From positions 682,001-746,000 of the forward strand of contig NW_027043830.1 of assembly GCF_037102585.1 (NCBI RefSeq): 64,000 nucleotides of DNA, read 5' to 3'. The DNA is from Saccharomycopsis crataegensis (taxonomy: Eukaryota; Ascomycota; Saccharomycetes; Ascoideales; Saccharomycopsidaceae). The translations under genes were made by a program, and so were the position numbers. The notes beneath the pieces are model-generated. The model did no database searches. It saw nothing but the letters and a program-made list of their open reading frames with translations, and was not told where the DNA came from. How positions within the stretch are numbered: position 1 is the stretch's first letter; each line of letters begins with the position of its first letter. Below, in pieces: positions 21,405 to 31,407 of this stretch.

Positions 21405-22508
21405 TTAAAGAAGGTTCTTGGCCACCAAGTACTCCCCAATCAAGATCCCGGCACCAGCAGCACCAATAACGGTGTTGTGGGACAAAGAAACCATCTTAAT
21501 GTCAAAGATTGGATCTTCTCTGATTCTTCCAACGGTGACGGAATAACCATTACCTCTGTTTCTGTCCAATCTTGGTTGAGGTCTATCGTCTTCTTCCAAT
21601 ACCACGATGGAGTTCTTTGGAGCAGAATGACACCCGGTCTTATAAGCATCACAAACGTAGTCTCTAAGAGCTTGCTTGACTTGTTCCACCGATGGGGCTG
21701 GTCTGTTCTTGAACTTCAAGCTGATACATTCGGTGTGACCATCGCTCACCGGCACTCTGGTACATTGGGCGGACACCTTGATGTCGTTTTCAGTCAAGAG
21801 ATCAAAACCATCACCCAACTTGTTGACGTTGGCCAAGATCTTCTTGGTTTCCCATTCGATTTTCTCTTCTTCACCACTGATGTAAGGAATGATATTATCC
21901 AAAACATCGATCCCTGGGGTCCCTGGAGAGAAACCAGCCCCGGAAATCGCTTGCAAAGTCGCGGCGGTGACGTACTCGATTGGCCCGAATTTCTCCACCA
22001 ATGGTTTAAGTGGTGCAACTAAACCCGCGGTGGAACAGTTGGAAATACAAATGATATACCCTGGTTTTTTCTCACCTTTGGCAACGGCAGCTTTAACACG
22101 GTTTTCCACAATGTCAATATGATCAGTGTTAACAATTGGCACCACCAATGGCACATCAGCTTCTCTTCTGTAGTTCTTGGCGTTGGACACCACGGCTAAC
22201 CCGTTAGTGAACAATTCTTTTTCGATATCTCCGGCAACATCGGAATCCAACCCACTGAACACAATATCACACTCCTTGAACGCTTCGTAAGTACATTCGG
22301 TGATGATGATATCTTCGGCATTTTCTGGCAATAAATCGGTTTGTTTCCAAGTAACTGCGTCCTTGTATTTCTTGCCAGCACTTCTGGAAGACGCTCCCAA
22401 TCTGAATAATTCAAAATCAGGATGGTTGGCTAAAAGTAAAATGAATCTTTGACCCACACTACCAGTGGCACCCAAAACACCAGCTTTCTTCTTGATTGGA
22501 GCAGACAT
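21405..22508 (-). CDS. HOM2: Aspartate-semialdehyde dehydrogenase
   Basis: Hom2 reduces aspartyl-4-phosphate to aspartate-4-semialdehyde with NADPH, the second step toward threonine, methionine and homoserine in fungi. From the ATG at 22506-22508 the protein has 367 residues, matching the yeast enzyme (365). The Rossmann motif G-A-T-G-S-V-G-Q is at about 13-20. The catalytic Cys158 lies in I-S-N-C-S-T-A-G, and G-F-S-P-G-T-P-G follows near 192-199. The active-site His258 lies in S-D-G-H-T-E. The frame is open 23 codons upstream, but that extension is not family-like. It is divergent from VPS4, with a Gcn4-type site in the shared promoter. Confidence 0.97.
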   Translation of the reverse strand: MSAPIKKKAGVLGATGSVGQRFILLLANHPDFELFRLGASSRSAGKKYKDAVTWKQTDLLPENAEDIIITECTYEAFKECDIVFSGLDSDVAGDIEKELFTNGLAVVSNAKNYRREADVPLVVPIVNTDHIDIVENRVKAAVAKGEKKPGYIICISNCSTAGLVAPLKPLVEKFGPIEYVTAATLQAISGAGFSPGTPGIDVLDNIIPYISGEEEKIEWETKKILANVNKLGDGFDLLTENDIKVSAQCTRVPVSDGHTECISLKFKNRPAPSVEQVKQALRDYVCDAYKTGCHSAPKNSIVVLEEDDRPQPRLDRNRGNGYSVTVGRIREDPIFDIKMVSLSHNTVIGAAGAGILIGEYLVAKNLL

Positions 22509-22989
22509 AATGTTGGAACGATTTTTTTCTGTTGTGAGGGTAGACGAACGAATTTCAAGAGGAAAAACACAAACCAAAACAGACTATTCACAAGATAATG
22601 TGTGTATATATAAATATGTAAAGAACAGTTTCTCAAAAGTGTCTGAAGATCAATGTGAAAAAAACGGGACTCGCACTTTATTTTGCGGAGCTTTTTATTT
22701 AATTGAGTCACCGATCGAAAAACTTTATGCTGCCATCACACCACATAAACATAATACCACAGAGGATTTTGGGAAATAAATCCCGCTGCAGTGGTACATC
22801 TATCGTCAGGAGAAGGCCGGGTGAATCATCGGTTGCTTCCTTTTTTTTTTTTTTTCTGCGTTTGTTTATTGAAGGGTGTATTGGTGAGAGGCTGTCTATT
22901 ATAGGTGGTAATATATATTTTATATATATACACTACTGGCTAGCGCTTTGTTTTAATCCTTTGTCTTTCATTTTTGTATCTAGAATAGA
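22509..22989. promoter_or_regulatory. Divergent HOM2-VPS4 promoter
   Basis: 481 bp with a TGAGTCA site (22704-22710), a poly-T tract near 22843 and a TATATA-rich stretch at 22911-22930 in front of VPS4. Confidence 0.6.
22704..22710. promoter_or_regulatory. Gcn4-type site TGAGTCA
   Basis: Perfect Gcn4 binding heptamer 196 bp upstream of the HOM2 start. General amino-acid control of HOM2 by Gcn4 is established in S. cerevisiae; here it is inferred from the site. Confidence 0.65.
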
Positions 22990-24288
22990 ATGTCGAACTC
23001 TGATTTCTTGAGCAAAGGGATAGAACTCATACGTGATGCTGTGGAAGCAGATTCCGCCACAAAATACGAAGAAGCTTATAAATTATATTATAATGGGTTG
23101 GATTATCTTATGCTCGCGTTGAAGTACGAGAAAAACCCAAAGACCAAAGAAATACTACGGGGGAAGTTCACCGAATACCTTTCTAGAGCAGAAAAGCTCA
23201 AGGAACACTTGGAAAAAGAGGAGAAGTCAGCAACAGAAGAAAACGCCAACGGATCATCGACCAAGGCAAAGTCCACCGACGACGGCGGTGATTCCAAAGA
23301 TGATGACGATACCAAAAAATTGAAGAACGCCTTAGCAGGCTCGATCCTCAGTGAAAAGCCTAATGTGAAGTGGGATGACGTTGCGGGATTAGAACCCGCT
23401 AAAGAATCGCTCAAAGAGGCGGTGATTTTACCGGTCAAATTCCCACATCTTTTCACCGGTAAAAGAAAGCCGATCAATGGGATCTTGTTATTTGGTCCTC
23501 CGGGGACTGGTAAGTCTTTTCTTGCCAAAGCAGTAGCCACTGAGGCCAATTCAACTTTTTTCTCGGTATCTTCTTCGGATTTGGTGTCCAAATGGATGGG
23601 AGAATCTGAAAGATTGGTGAAACAGTTATTCCAAATGGCCAGGGAAAATAAACCGTCGATCATCTTTATCGATGAAGTCGATGCGTTATGTGGTCCTAGA
23701 GGTGAAGGAGAATCCGAGGCTTCCAGAAGAATCAAGACCGAGTTGTTGGTGCAAATGAATGGGGTGGGTAATGATTCTTCAGGGGTGCTCGTGTTAGGCG
23801 CCACCAATATTCCATGGCAATTGGATGCTGCCATTAGAAGAAGATTCGAGAAGAGAATTTATATCGGCTTACCAGACGTTCAGGCCCGTATTCGGATGTT
23901 TGAATTGAATGTGGGGACCACTCCTTGTTCATTGAGCAAGAATGATTATAAAGTATTGGCAGAAATGACCGATGGGTATTCGGGGTCAGATATTTCCGTG
24001 ATTGTCAGAGACGCTCTTATGGAACCTATACGAAAGATCCAATCCGCCACCCATTTCGAACCGGTAGAGTGTGATGATGGGAAAACTAGACTCACTCCTT
24101 GCTCACCGGGATCTTCAGGGGCGGTCGAGAAAAATTGGATGGATATTGGTGCTGATGAGTTGAAGGAACCAGACTTAACATTGAAAGATTTCTTGAAAGC
24201 GGTAAAGACTGCTAGACCAACCGTTAATAGGGATGATTTACAGAAACAAGAAGAATTTACCAGAGATTTTGGTCAAGAGGGAAATTAA
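22990..24288 (+). CDS. VPS4: Vps4 AAA ATPase of the ESCRT pathway
   Basis: Vps4 disassembles ESCRT-III filaments at endosomes, at cytokinesis sites and at the nuclear envelope. The 432 residues match yeast Vps4 (437). An N-terminal MIT helical bundle occupies about 1-75, followed by a charged linker (78-112). The AAA core carries Walker A G-P-P-G-T-G-K-S at 169-176, Walker B I-I-F-I-D-E at 224-229 and the pore-loop K-W-M-G-E at 201-205. The conserved R-R-R-F-E-K-R stretch and a C-terminal beta-domain/Vta1-binding region with the P-G-S-S-G-A segment follow. The ATG at 22990 starts directly with the MIT helix. Confidence 0.97.
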   Translation: MSNSDFLSKGIELIRDAVEADSATKYEEAYKLYYNGLDYLMLALKYEKNPKTKEILRGKFTEYLSRAEKLKEHLEKEEKSATEENANGSSTKAKSTDDGGDSKDDDDTKKLKNALAGSILSEKPNVKWDDVAGLEPAKESLKEAVILPVKFPHLFTGKRKPINGILLFGPPGTGKSFLAKAVATEANSTFFSVSSSDLVSKWMGESERLVKQLFQMARENKPSIIFIDEVDALCGPRGEGESEASRRIKTELLVQMNGVGNDSSGVLVLGATNIPWQLDAAIRRRFEKRIYIGLPDVQARIRMFELNVGTTPCSLSKNDYKVLAEMTDGYSGSDISVIVRDALMEPIRKIQSATHFEPVECDDGKTRLTPCSPGSSGAVEKNWMDIGADELKEPDLTLKDFLKAVKTARPTVNRDDLQKQEEFTRDFGQEGN

Positions 24289-24955
24289 TTAATATTTTTT
24301 TTTTCAATCTCTGTGTTTCCTTTTCATTCATGTTGGTTATTTTTTTTTTTCTTTTCTTCTCTTTTTTTCTTAATGATTGGTAGTGTGTTTTAGATTTCTT
24401 CAAAAGCTATGATTTGTTTTGGAGCTTATTTATATTATTTTTTTTTTTTGTCTCTGTTTATTTGTACTTTTCATAAATTTTTTTTTTTTTTCTTCATCTC
24501 TCTCTCTCTCTCTCTTTATTTCTCATTTTTCATTTACGTTTTGGCATAGAGTAGAAAGAAAGGTTATTTTTCAAATTCTTTGTAAACATTAAGCTGAGAA
24601 TAACTAATTATTGGTTGAGCAAGGAAATTAACAAGCAATTGAATATATAATGGTTTTATTAAAATAAATCGCACCAAAAAATAATATTAATGAGAAATAA
24701 AGTACTAAAAGAGCATAACACATGATGGGGGATTTAAAAAACATCAAAATAATGGGAAATGAATATCATCAATGAACGAACACGAAAAAAAAAAACACAA
24801 AAAAAAACGGCAAGATAATAATAAGGTAGCGCAAAATTATAAGCAAAGCAGAAAATATAGGTGAACAAACCAAAAAAAAAAAAAAATAGAAATAAAAAAT
24901 AGTCATAAACAATTCAAACGATTGTAGAAATCTGTGCAATTTTTATCCGTAACAA
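24289..24955. other. Convergent intergenic region
   Basis: 3' regions of VPS4 and ITR1, with poly-T tracts and a short (CT)n run at 24497-24515. No gene seen. Confidence 0.6.
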
Positions 24956-26659
24956 TCAAACGGTTTCGAGAGTTTGGAGGGGACTGGCTTTTTTCTCCAG
25001 GGCAAACGTGGCGTTGATCTGGTCTTTTGCAAGCGCGGCTTGTCTTCTTCTTTCTTTGGCCAATCTTTCGGATTCCTTGATGTTGAACCCGTTGGTCAAG
25101 ACCTTTTGAGTTTCTTCCAATTCCAAACCCGACAATTCTGGGTACATGAAGAATACCAAGAGCCACGATACGGTGATCAACCCGGCAAAGAACGCAAAAG
25201 TCCCGGTTGGAGTAATGTTTTGCATCATTGTCAAGAAAGTGGCGGCAATAATCAATGAACCACCCCAATTGACCCCGGTACAATAAGCACACCCGACCCC
25301 TCTGACGGATTGGGGGAATAACTCCGATTGTTGCCATGGAACATTACCAATACCAATGGCATACGAGGCAGCAAAACAAATCATGGCCACAATGATCACC
25401 ACTCCCCAGCCAGAGATCCCGTTCCCAGAACTATGGATCACCGCGGTACTATTAGAGAAATCGACATTCAAGAAATGGAACGCAATGGCACACACCACCA
25501 ACGCCGCCACCATGCACGGCAAGGAGAATAACAAGATCCGTCTTCTACCAATCCGGTCAATGGCAAAGAATGCAACAAGAGTAAACACAAAGTTTGTCCC
25601 AGCAATGATAATGGAAACCGCAGTAGAGTTTTTGAACCCCACGGTTTGGAAAATAGTGGCACTAAAGTACATGAGGGAATTCCAAGACGAAAATTGTTGG
25701 ATACCTTGCAACCCACAAGAAATCAAAAGCGCCCTGAAATTCGAAGGAACGGTATGGATTTCTTTGGTGGCATTGACGATTTTTTTAAAGAAGTTGTCAC
25801 CTGGAACTTCGTTGTTAATGGCAATGAGTTCTTGAATCTTTGCATCAATGAGCTTTTCATCGACTTCAGGATAAATCCTCAATAACACGTTCTTGGCCTC
25901 TTCAACCCTGTTCTTCATAAGGTAAAATCTTGGGGTATCTGGTAAAAAGAAAAACGCCACCAATTGAAGCGTTGGAGGTAAAATACTCAAACCCACCAAG
26001 ATTCTCCAACCTTGGCTGACTTTTTCCACCCCAGCACCAATAGCATAAGCAATCAATTGACCACCAGTGATACAAAGCACATTGACCACCACCAATCTAC
26101 CTCTCATATTTGAAGGCGCCATTTCAGAAATAAATAACGGAGCAGTTAACGAGCCAATACCCACACCAATACCCATAACGAATCTCCCACCCATCATCAC
26201 TCCAACACTGTGCGCTCCAGTTTGCATAGCACTACCGACAATAAACAACACGTTAGAACCCATTATGGTTGGTCTTCTACCGAGGAAATCAACAAACAAC
26301 CCTGCAAAGATTGCCCCAATGAGCGCTCCGAGCGACGTAGCAGAAGTGATCAATTCTTTTTGACCATTGTGAAGAGTATGACCATCAAGGTCTTGGCCAA
26401 TCGCCACCAACGCCGAAGAAATGTAACCGGTATCATACCCAAACAAGAACCCCGAGATTGAAGTGACAAATGTGAGGACCACCACCAACAATGTTGGTTT
26501 GGTGTTACTGAATGTCAATAGCACCAGGGTATTGTCGGTATTGTTGATTGGCACAATCTTGGCGGAGTGATGAACACTTGAGGAAGCATCAGAGATCGAG
26601 GTGGTCTCAAGACTGGCATCCTGGACAGCGGCGGTATCTTTTCCTTTTATACCAGGCAT
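24956..26659 (-). CDS. ITR1: myo-Inositol:H+ symporter, Itr1 type
   Basis: 567-residue sugar-porter-family protein of the plasma membrane importing myo-inositol for phosphatidylinositol synthesis. It begins with an acidic Ser-rich cytosolic tail (1-55). TM1 carries the family motif [12 protein letters not shown]. Loop 2 has the D-F-L-G-R-R pattern, loop 8 has D-R-I-G-R-R-R, and the mid-molecule L-P-D-T-P-R-F-Y-L segment is typical of fungal inositol transporters. The TM10-region [11 protein letters not shown] and the G-x-N-W-x-G-S-L-I-I-A segment also match Itr1/Itr2. The length fits (yeast Itr1 584). It shares a 1.1 kb divergent promoter with the phospholipid enzyme gene DPP1. Confidence 0.93.
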   Translation of the reverse strand: MPGIKGKDTAAVQDASLETTSISDASSSVHHSAKIVPINNTDNTLVLLTFSNTKPTLLVVVLTFVTSISGFLFGYDTGYISSALVAIGQDLDGHTLHNGQKELITSATSLGALIGAIFAGLFVDFLGRRPTIMGSNVLFIVGSAMQTGAHSVGVMMGGRFVMGIGVGIGSLTAPLFISEMAPSNMRGRLVVVNVLCITGGQLIAYAIGAGVEKVSQGWRILVGLSILPPTLQLVAFFFLPDTPRFYLMKNRVEEAKNVLLRIYPEVDEKLIDAKIQELIAINNEVPGDNFFKKIVNATKEIHTVPSNFRALLISCGLQGIQQFSSWNSLMYFSATIFQTVGFKNSTAVSIIIAGTNFVFTLVAFFAIDRIGRRRILLFSLPCMVAALVVCAIAFHFLNVDFSNSTAVIHSSGNGISGWGVVIIVAMICFAASYAIGIGNVPWQQSELFPQSVRGVGCAYCTGVNWGGSLIIAATFLTMMQNITPTGTFAFFAGLITVSWLLVFFMYPELSGLELEETQKVLTNGFNIKESERLAKERRRQAALAKDQINATFALEKKASPLQTLETV

Positions 26660-27135
26660 GTTATTGATATGTTATGAAAAAAAAAAAAAAGAAGTCTAAA
26701 GCAGCAATGAGTTGTAATATGTAAGCAATAATGGTATAATATATAATAAATATCTGTGATAGATACTTTGAAAGAAGGGAAGAAATAGTTTGGTTTATGA
26801 TAGAATCCGGAGTTGTAATAATAGAACAAGCGAGGAAAAAAAGGAAAAAAAAAAGTTGGGGGAAAAAAAGGTGAGCAGACGACCACACTTTATAGATTAT
26901 AGCAAGTGGATATCTGCAAATGGCTGCAAGTCGGCTAGAGGGTTTGTAAATTGCGATGATTAGCCTATTGGAAATTGAATTACCAGACTAGATCAGTTAA
27001 TATTGGTTGTAGAGGAAGTAGAAGAGGATGTTAATAGATTATCACCATCCTTCTAGTCAGTCCAAGAAAAGCACCACTTTGAGATCCCAACCTGGAGGTT
27101 TAGGTGAGCCTTCGGTGAAACAGCGTCCACCACTG

Positions 27136-27187
27136 CCCAAACAGGAAATGTTGGTGAAGGGATTTCGCCGATTCCCAAATAGGAAAT
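27136..27187. repeat. Direct repeat CCCAAA(C/T)AGGAAAT
   Basis: CCCAAACAGGAAAT at 27136-27149 and CCCAAATAGGAAAT at 27174-27187 differ at one base and lie 38 bp apart, inside a GC-richer patch. They could be paired binding sites or part of a structured RNA; neither can be shown here. Confidence 0.75.
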
Positions 27188-27429
27188 AGAGGGGAACCAC
27201 CCTCCAAATCTTTCGGTCGCTCCCTGACACCCAATCAAATAAATGTCCGGGTGTGAGGAAGGGACGGGTAATTTCCAACTATTTTTATGAACGTATCGCG
27301 TGAATGGGGTACTGAGGAGTGGCAAATATAAGGTCGTTGTTGAAAAATTAAGGGATTTATTATTTTTTATTTTCCCCTGATCATCACAATGGCTTTCAAA
27401 ATGAAAGAATAAAGAGTGAGAGTTTCTTG

Positions 27430-27435
27430 CACGTG
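27430..27435. promoter_or_regulatory. CACGTG E-box
   Basis: Perfect palindromic bHLH site (Cbf1/Pho4/Ino2-4 class) between ITR1 and DPP1. Function is inferred only. Confidence 0.4.
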
Positions 27436-27775
27436 GTAGATCCCGTGATAAAAAATTAAATTATCGACCTACAGATTTGGTATACTCCCTGTATATAAAA
27501 GGAAATAGGAGCGGAATGATTCTCAGAAATCATTTTAGCCGTGTCATTCTGTCTGTAGCAAATAATTTCCGTGGTTCATATAATCAATGGTGATAATTCT
27601 CTGTAGACGATTCGTTGGATAAAACAACAGGGCTGTGGCTTTCATAGCCACCGGGTAACACCTACTCTTTGTATCCAAGAAATAATAAGTAACGCATAAA
27701 TCTAAGTGACAGCTGGAAAATATACGAAATTGTATAGACAAGATAATGCCGAGAATAATATTATTATAATCAGAA

Positions 27776-28696
27776 ATGCCACTAACAAAAAAACTCAACC
27801 GGATCAATTTCGGTCTCGCTTCAAAAACTTGGAATACAATCTTCAGATGGCGTCTCAATGATTTTTTTCTCTGTGTGGTGCTTCTCATAATTTACGGTGC
27901 CCTTTATTTTGCCCCTCCGTTTGAAAGAGAGTTTTATGTTAACGATCTCTCGATATCTCATACTTATGCCACCTCTGAACTTGTTTCTACTACCGAATTG
28001 GGAATATATGCCATTATGGTACCTGTGATTATCATCGTTATTCTTGGGTTATCTCTCAGTAACGAGAAACGGTATTATGTCACCTGGATCTCGTTCATGG
28101 GGCTTTTACTTTCAGTTTCGGTAACCTCGTTCCTTACTGGAATTTTGAAAAATTGGATTGGTAGACCTCGTCCTGATTTCATTAGCCGTTGTCAGCCTAT
28201 GGACGACACTGATGAAGATACTTATGTTCTTCCATCAAAAGTGTGCCAGCAGACCGACTTGGCACTTCTCAGAGATGGTATGAGATCGTGTCCTTCTGGC
28301 CATTCCAGTACCGCGTTTTCAGGGCTCGGGTATTTAACTTTCTGGATCTTGGGGCAAACTTTGGCGTATCATAAGAAAACCGGGTCTTGGAGAACCTGTT
28401 TTGCATTCATCCCTAGTCTAATTGCCGGATTGATTGCCATCAGCAGAACTGAAGACTATCGCCACAGATATTCCGATGTCGCTTTGGGTAGTTTATTAGG
28501 GGCCATTATTGCTTATTGGTCTTACAAACGGAACTTCCCGAACTTTAATACCAATTTGTGTTATGTTCCTTGTCAATTGATCGAAGAGAATAACTTGGAA
28601 AATGCAGTAGTAGTGGATTTTGATGATAATTCGGGGCATGATAATTATCAACGAGCATTTCAAAGTGATGAAGAGAATAGATTGTACACAAATTAG
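27776..28696 (+). CDS. DPP1: Diacylglycerol pyrophosphate / lipid phosphate phosphatase
   Basis: PAP2-family integral membrane enzyme of 306 residues (yeast Dpp1 289) that removes phosphate from diacylglycerol pyrophosphate and phosphatidate, in the vacuole membrane in yeast. The three-part catalytic signature is complete: K125-x6-R-P (K-N-W-I-G-R-P-R-P, 125-133), P-S-G-H (173-176), and S-R-x5-H-x3-D (S-R-T-E-D-Y-R-H-R-Y-S-D, 223-234). Six hydrophobic segments fit the family fold. The C-terminal 45 residues are acidic and hydrophilic. Lpp1 is the other possible paralogue, but the internal sequence is closer to Dpp1 as I remember it. Confidence 0.92.
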   Translation: MPLTKKLNRINFGLASKTWNTIFRWRLNDFFLCVVLLIIYGALYFAPPFEREFYVNDLSISHTYATSELVSTTELGIYAIMVPVIIIVILGLSLSNEKRYYVTWISFMGLLLSVSVTSFLTGILKNWIGRPRPDFISRCQPMDDTDEDTYVLPSKVCQQTDLALLRDGMRSCPSGHSSTAFSGLGYLTFWILGQTLAYHKKTGSWRTCFAFIPSLIAGLIAISRTEDYRHRYSDVALGSLLGAIIAYWSYKRNFPNFNTNLCYVPCQLIEENNLENAVVVDFDDNSGHDNYQRAFQSDEENRLYTN

Positions 28697-29507
28697 TGGA
28701 ATTGAAATTTGTGCTTACTTTTTGAGATGATTATAATTTTACTAATGAGGTCTTTTTTCTACGTTTTAATTTTTTTTTTTTTTTTATATATTCTTTTTCC
28801 CTTCCCATGAAAGGAAAATATAAAAGCTTTACTACTTACTGACCACTCCCCATTTCCCCTATTTGCTTTTTCTATTTGTCCTGCTGATTTATCTACAGTG
28901 GTTGTTATCCTTTGGGATGACGACTCCATGTATCTCTTTCTTAATGATGATTTATCTTTTTTTTTTTTTTTCAAGTACTTAAAGTGGTTGAAAATTGTAC
29001 TGTATTGGGGGTGTTTTTTTTTTATTTTTTTTTCATTTTCCTTTCCATTTTATTATTATTGTGGAATTGATATTGATATTTATTTAGTTGACCAGTTGTA
29101 TAATACATATGAGTTTAAAATCTTGTTGAGTATCTAAGCCCAATGCTGAAACACAAACACAGAAGAAAAACAAAAAGCAAGAAAATCTATTGCTATGAAA
29201 AGCCACCACTTTTGATACCCCTTAATAGATAGTTTGCAATGACTTCTTCAAGCACAATTAGAACATCACCATTTACGCATGTCCCAATTTGTCGATACGT
29301 CAATTTGGATCCTTCGAGAAGACCCGTCAACTTGGATCACCCCCATAATATCGTCGAAACAGGGGTGTAACTGCAAATTTTTTTTTTTTTTATTTTTCTC
29401 TTTATAAAAAAAAAGAAAATTTTTTATGGCATCTCATCTCATCTGTGATCAACTTGCTTTAGGAATAATAATTATATCCCACAAACAATATCAAATAGAA
29501 AAAAAAA
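28697..29507. promoter_or_regulatory. Intergenic, FPR3/4 promoter
   Basis: T-rich 3' end of DPP1 followed by the FPR3/4 promoter with RRPE- and PAC-like motifs at 29415-29443. No gene supported. Confidence 0.5.
29415..29443. promoter_or_regulatory. RRPE-like and paired PAC-like motifs
   Basis: GAAAATTTTT (29415-29424, RRPE-like) is followed by two overlapping CTCATC cores (29433-29438 and 29438-29443), the reverse complement of the PAC core GATGAG. This pair marks ribosome-biogenesis promoters in yeasts (Stb3 and Dot6/Tod6). It ends 64 bp before the FPR3/4 ATG. Only the PAC core, not the full GCGATGAG, matches. Confidence 0.5.
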
Positions 29508-30740
29508 ATGTCTGAACAAGGTGCTATTATCCCAGTTGCTACTTACAGCCTTGCGTTGAAGCCATTTGACCCAACCCCGGCCATTGCTGAAGCTTACCCA
29601 ATGTCAATCACCGTCACCATGGCTGCTTTGGACCCAGAAGCTGTTGATGATGATGATGAGCCATCTACTTTACGTATCATGAAGAAGAAGTTCGATGCTG
29701 ATGATTACGAATACGATTCTGAACTCGACTCAGAAGAAGATGAATTGGATGAAGAATCCTCTGAAGAAGAAGAAGAAGAAGAAGAAGAAGAAGAAGAAAA
29801 GCCAAAGAAATCTTCAAAGGCTAAGAACATCAAGGTTGAAAAGGGTAAAGAAAACGCCGAAGATGAAAGTGCCGAAGAAGAAGAAGGTGTTGATGAAGAA
29901 GAAGAAGAAGATATTGAAACATTTGTCGTTTGTACTTTGAGCCCAAAGACCCAATACCAACAAACTTTGGAACTTACCATCAACCCATTCGAAGAAGTTT
30001 ACTTCTTTGTTACTGGCTCTTACCCAATTCACTTGACTGGTAACTACATCACTCACCCATACGATTCTGAAGATGATGAATCTGATGAAGACTACGATGA
30101 TTTGATGGAAGACGATTACGATGATGAAGAATATGACTTGACTCCAGATGAAGATGAAATCATTGACTTGTCAGAAGGAAAGATCATGGAAATTGAAGAA
30201 GAAGTTGAAGAAAAAAAGGAAGAACCAAAGCCTGAAGCAAAGAAGTCCAAGAAGGAAAAGAAGAAGGAAAACAAAAAGAGAGCCGCTGAAGAAGAAAAGG
30301 AAGAACCAAAAGAAAAGCCAGCCAAGAAATCTAAAAAGGAATCTAAGGAAGTGAAATTCAACAAGGATTTGGAACAAGGCCCATCAGGCTCTGAAAAGAA
30401 GGTCGTCAAGCAAACCTTGTCTGCTGGTGTTGTCGTCGAAGACAGAACCGTTGGTCAAGGTGCCAAGGCCAAGAGTGGTAACAGAGTTGGTGTCCGTTAC
30501 GTTGGTAAGTTGAAGAACGGTAAGGTTTTCGACAAGAACGTCAAGGGCAAGCCATTTTCTTTCAAGTTGGGCAAAGGTGAAGTTATCCGCGGTTGGGATC
30601 TCGGTATCCAAGGTATGGCTGTTGGTGGTGAAAGAAGAATCATCATCCCAGCTGCTGCTGCCTACGGTTCCCAAGCTTTGCCAGGTATTCCAGCTAACTC
30701 CGAATTGACTTTTGACGTTAAGCTTCTTAACATCAAATAA
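29508..30740 (+). CDS. FPR3: Nucleolar FKBP-type prolyl isomerase (Fpr3/Fpr4)
   Basis: 410 residues with the Fpr3/Fpr4 layout. An N-terminal nucleoplasmin-like domain begins A-x-Y-S-L-x-L-K-P and is interrupted by long Glu/Asp runs (about 70-145 and 185-225). A Lys-rich basic stretch (about 235-285) follows. The C-terminal FKBP domain (about 300-410) keeps the core G-x-x-V-G-V-R-Y-V-G, F-D, F-x-L-G-x-G-x-V-I-x-G-W-D-x-G and the A-x-Y-G-S/P-A-N-S-x-L-x-F-D-V motif. These proteins act as histone chaperones and prolyl isomerases in the nucleolus, at rDNA chromatin. The two yeast paralogues cannot be told apart from a single copy. Promoter PAC/RRPE-like motifs fit the nucleolar role. Confidence 0.94.
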   Translation: MSEQGAIIPVATYSLALKPFDPTPAIAEAYPMSITVTMAALDPEAVDDDDEPSTLRIMKKKFDADDYEYDSELDSEEDELDEESSEEEEEEEEEEEEKPKKSSKAKNIKVEKGKENAEDESAEEEEGVDEEEEEDIETFVVCTLSPKTQYQQTLELTINPFEEVYFFVTGSYPIHLTGNYITHPYDSEDDESDEDYDDLMEDDYDDEEYDLTPDEDEIIDLSEGKIMEIEEEVEEKKEEPKPEAKKSKKEKKKENKKRAAEEEKEEPKEKPAKKSKKESKEVKFNKDLEQGPSGSEKKVVKQTLSAGVVVEDRTVGQGAKAKSGNRVGVRYVGKLKNGKVFDKNVKGKPFSFKLGKGEVIRGWDLGIQGMAVGGERRIIIPAAAAYGSQALPGIPANSELTFDVKLLNIK

Positions 30741-31407
30741 GCAATTTGGAAGGATTTTGTGCTGATATTAATTTAGCGTTGTATTATGTACTGTTCATAA
30801 TGTGTATAATTGCAGGTTTTTGTTATTCTCTTGTTGTTTTAGTTGTTTGAAAATATATTCTTTTGCATCCGATTTAATTAAAATAGTATAACTGTAAGAA
30901 TGTATAGATAGCTGGCACCTCCTCTGCGGCAGGTGACTGCGGTAGCGTTACCTCCGCCACGGTGACGAGGAAAAGATGAAAGGTAATTTTTAAAAAAGCA
31001 GCCGTCATGAAAGTCACTTGGTTATTCGAACAGAAGCTTCCAGATCCATTTAGTCGTTTGACCATTTATTCGAGGGGGAAAAACAAAAGGATTACAGAAT
31101 AACATAATTTCATCTACAAAAACATTGTTTATTTTTGGTTTACATTTTTTTTTTGTTTCATCCTAGTGATCTTCGATTGGTTTGAAATATTCCTATTTTT
31201 TTATTTTCTATTTTCTTGAGGGTATAGTGGACTTAATTATAATCTCTCTCTTGGAAATCACCTGGAAATTCTGGACCGCAGCATATAATATTGTTAGCCA
31301 TTGGAAGTATTTATTCTATTTCAACAAAAACAAAAACAGGACAAACATTGAAAAAAGAAAACATATAATAAATCAAGAAGTCCAAAGGTTATCTGCACTA
31401 AATCATC
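30741..31407. other. Intergenic FPR3/4-UBP8
   Basis: Contains a GC-rich island (about 30913-30970) with the near-palindrome GGTAGCGTTACC in otherwise AT-rich sequence, then the AT-rich UBP8 promoter. No gene seen. Confidence 0.5.

Larger units (their letters stand above)
26660..27775. promoter_or_regulatory. Divergent ITR1-DPP1 intergenic region
   Basis: 1.1 kb between two lipid-metabolism genes. It holds a CACGTG palindrome (27430-27435), 341 bp before DPP1. A GC-richer block at about 27045-27270 contains a near-perfect 14-bp direct repeat. I did not find a perfect CATGTGAAAT inositol/choline element. Confidence 0.5.

Noticed and set aside
22509-22577. 23-residue N-terminal extension of HOM2
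   Set aside because: Not part of the conserved enzyme; the inner Met gives the family length.
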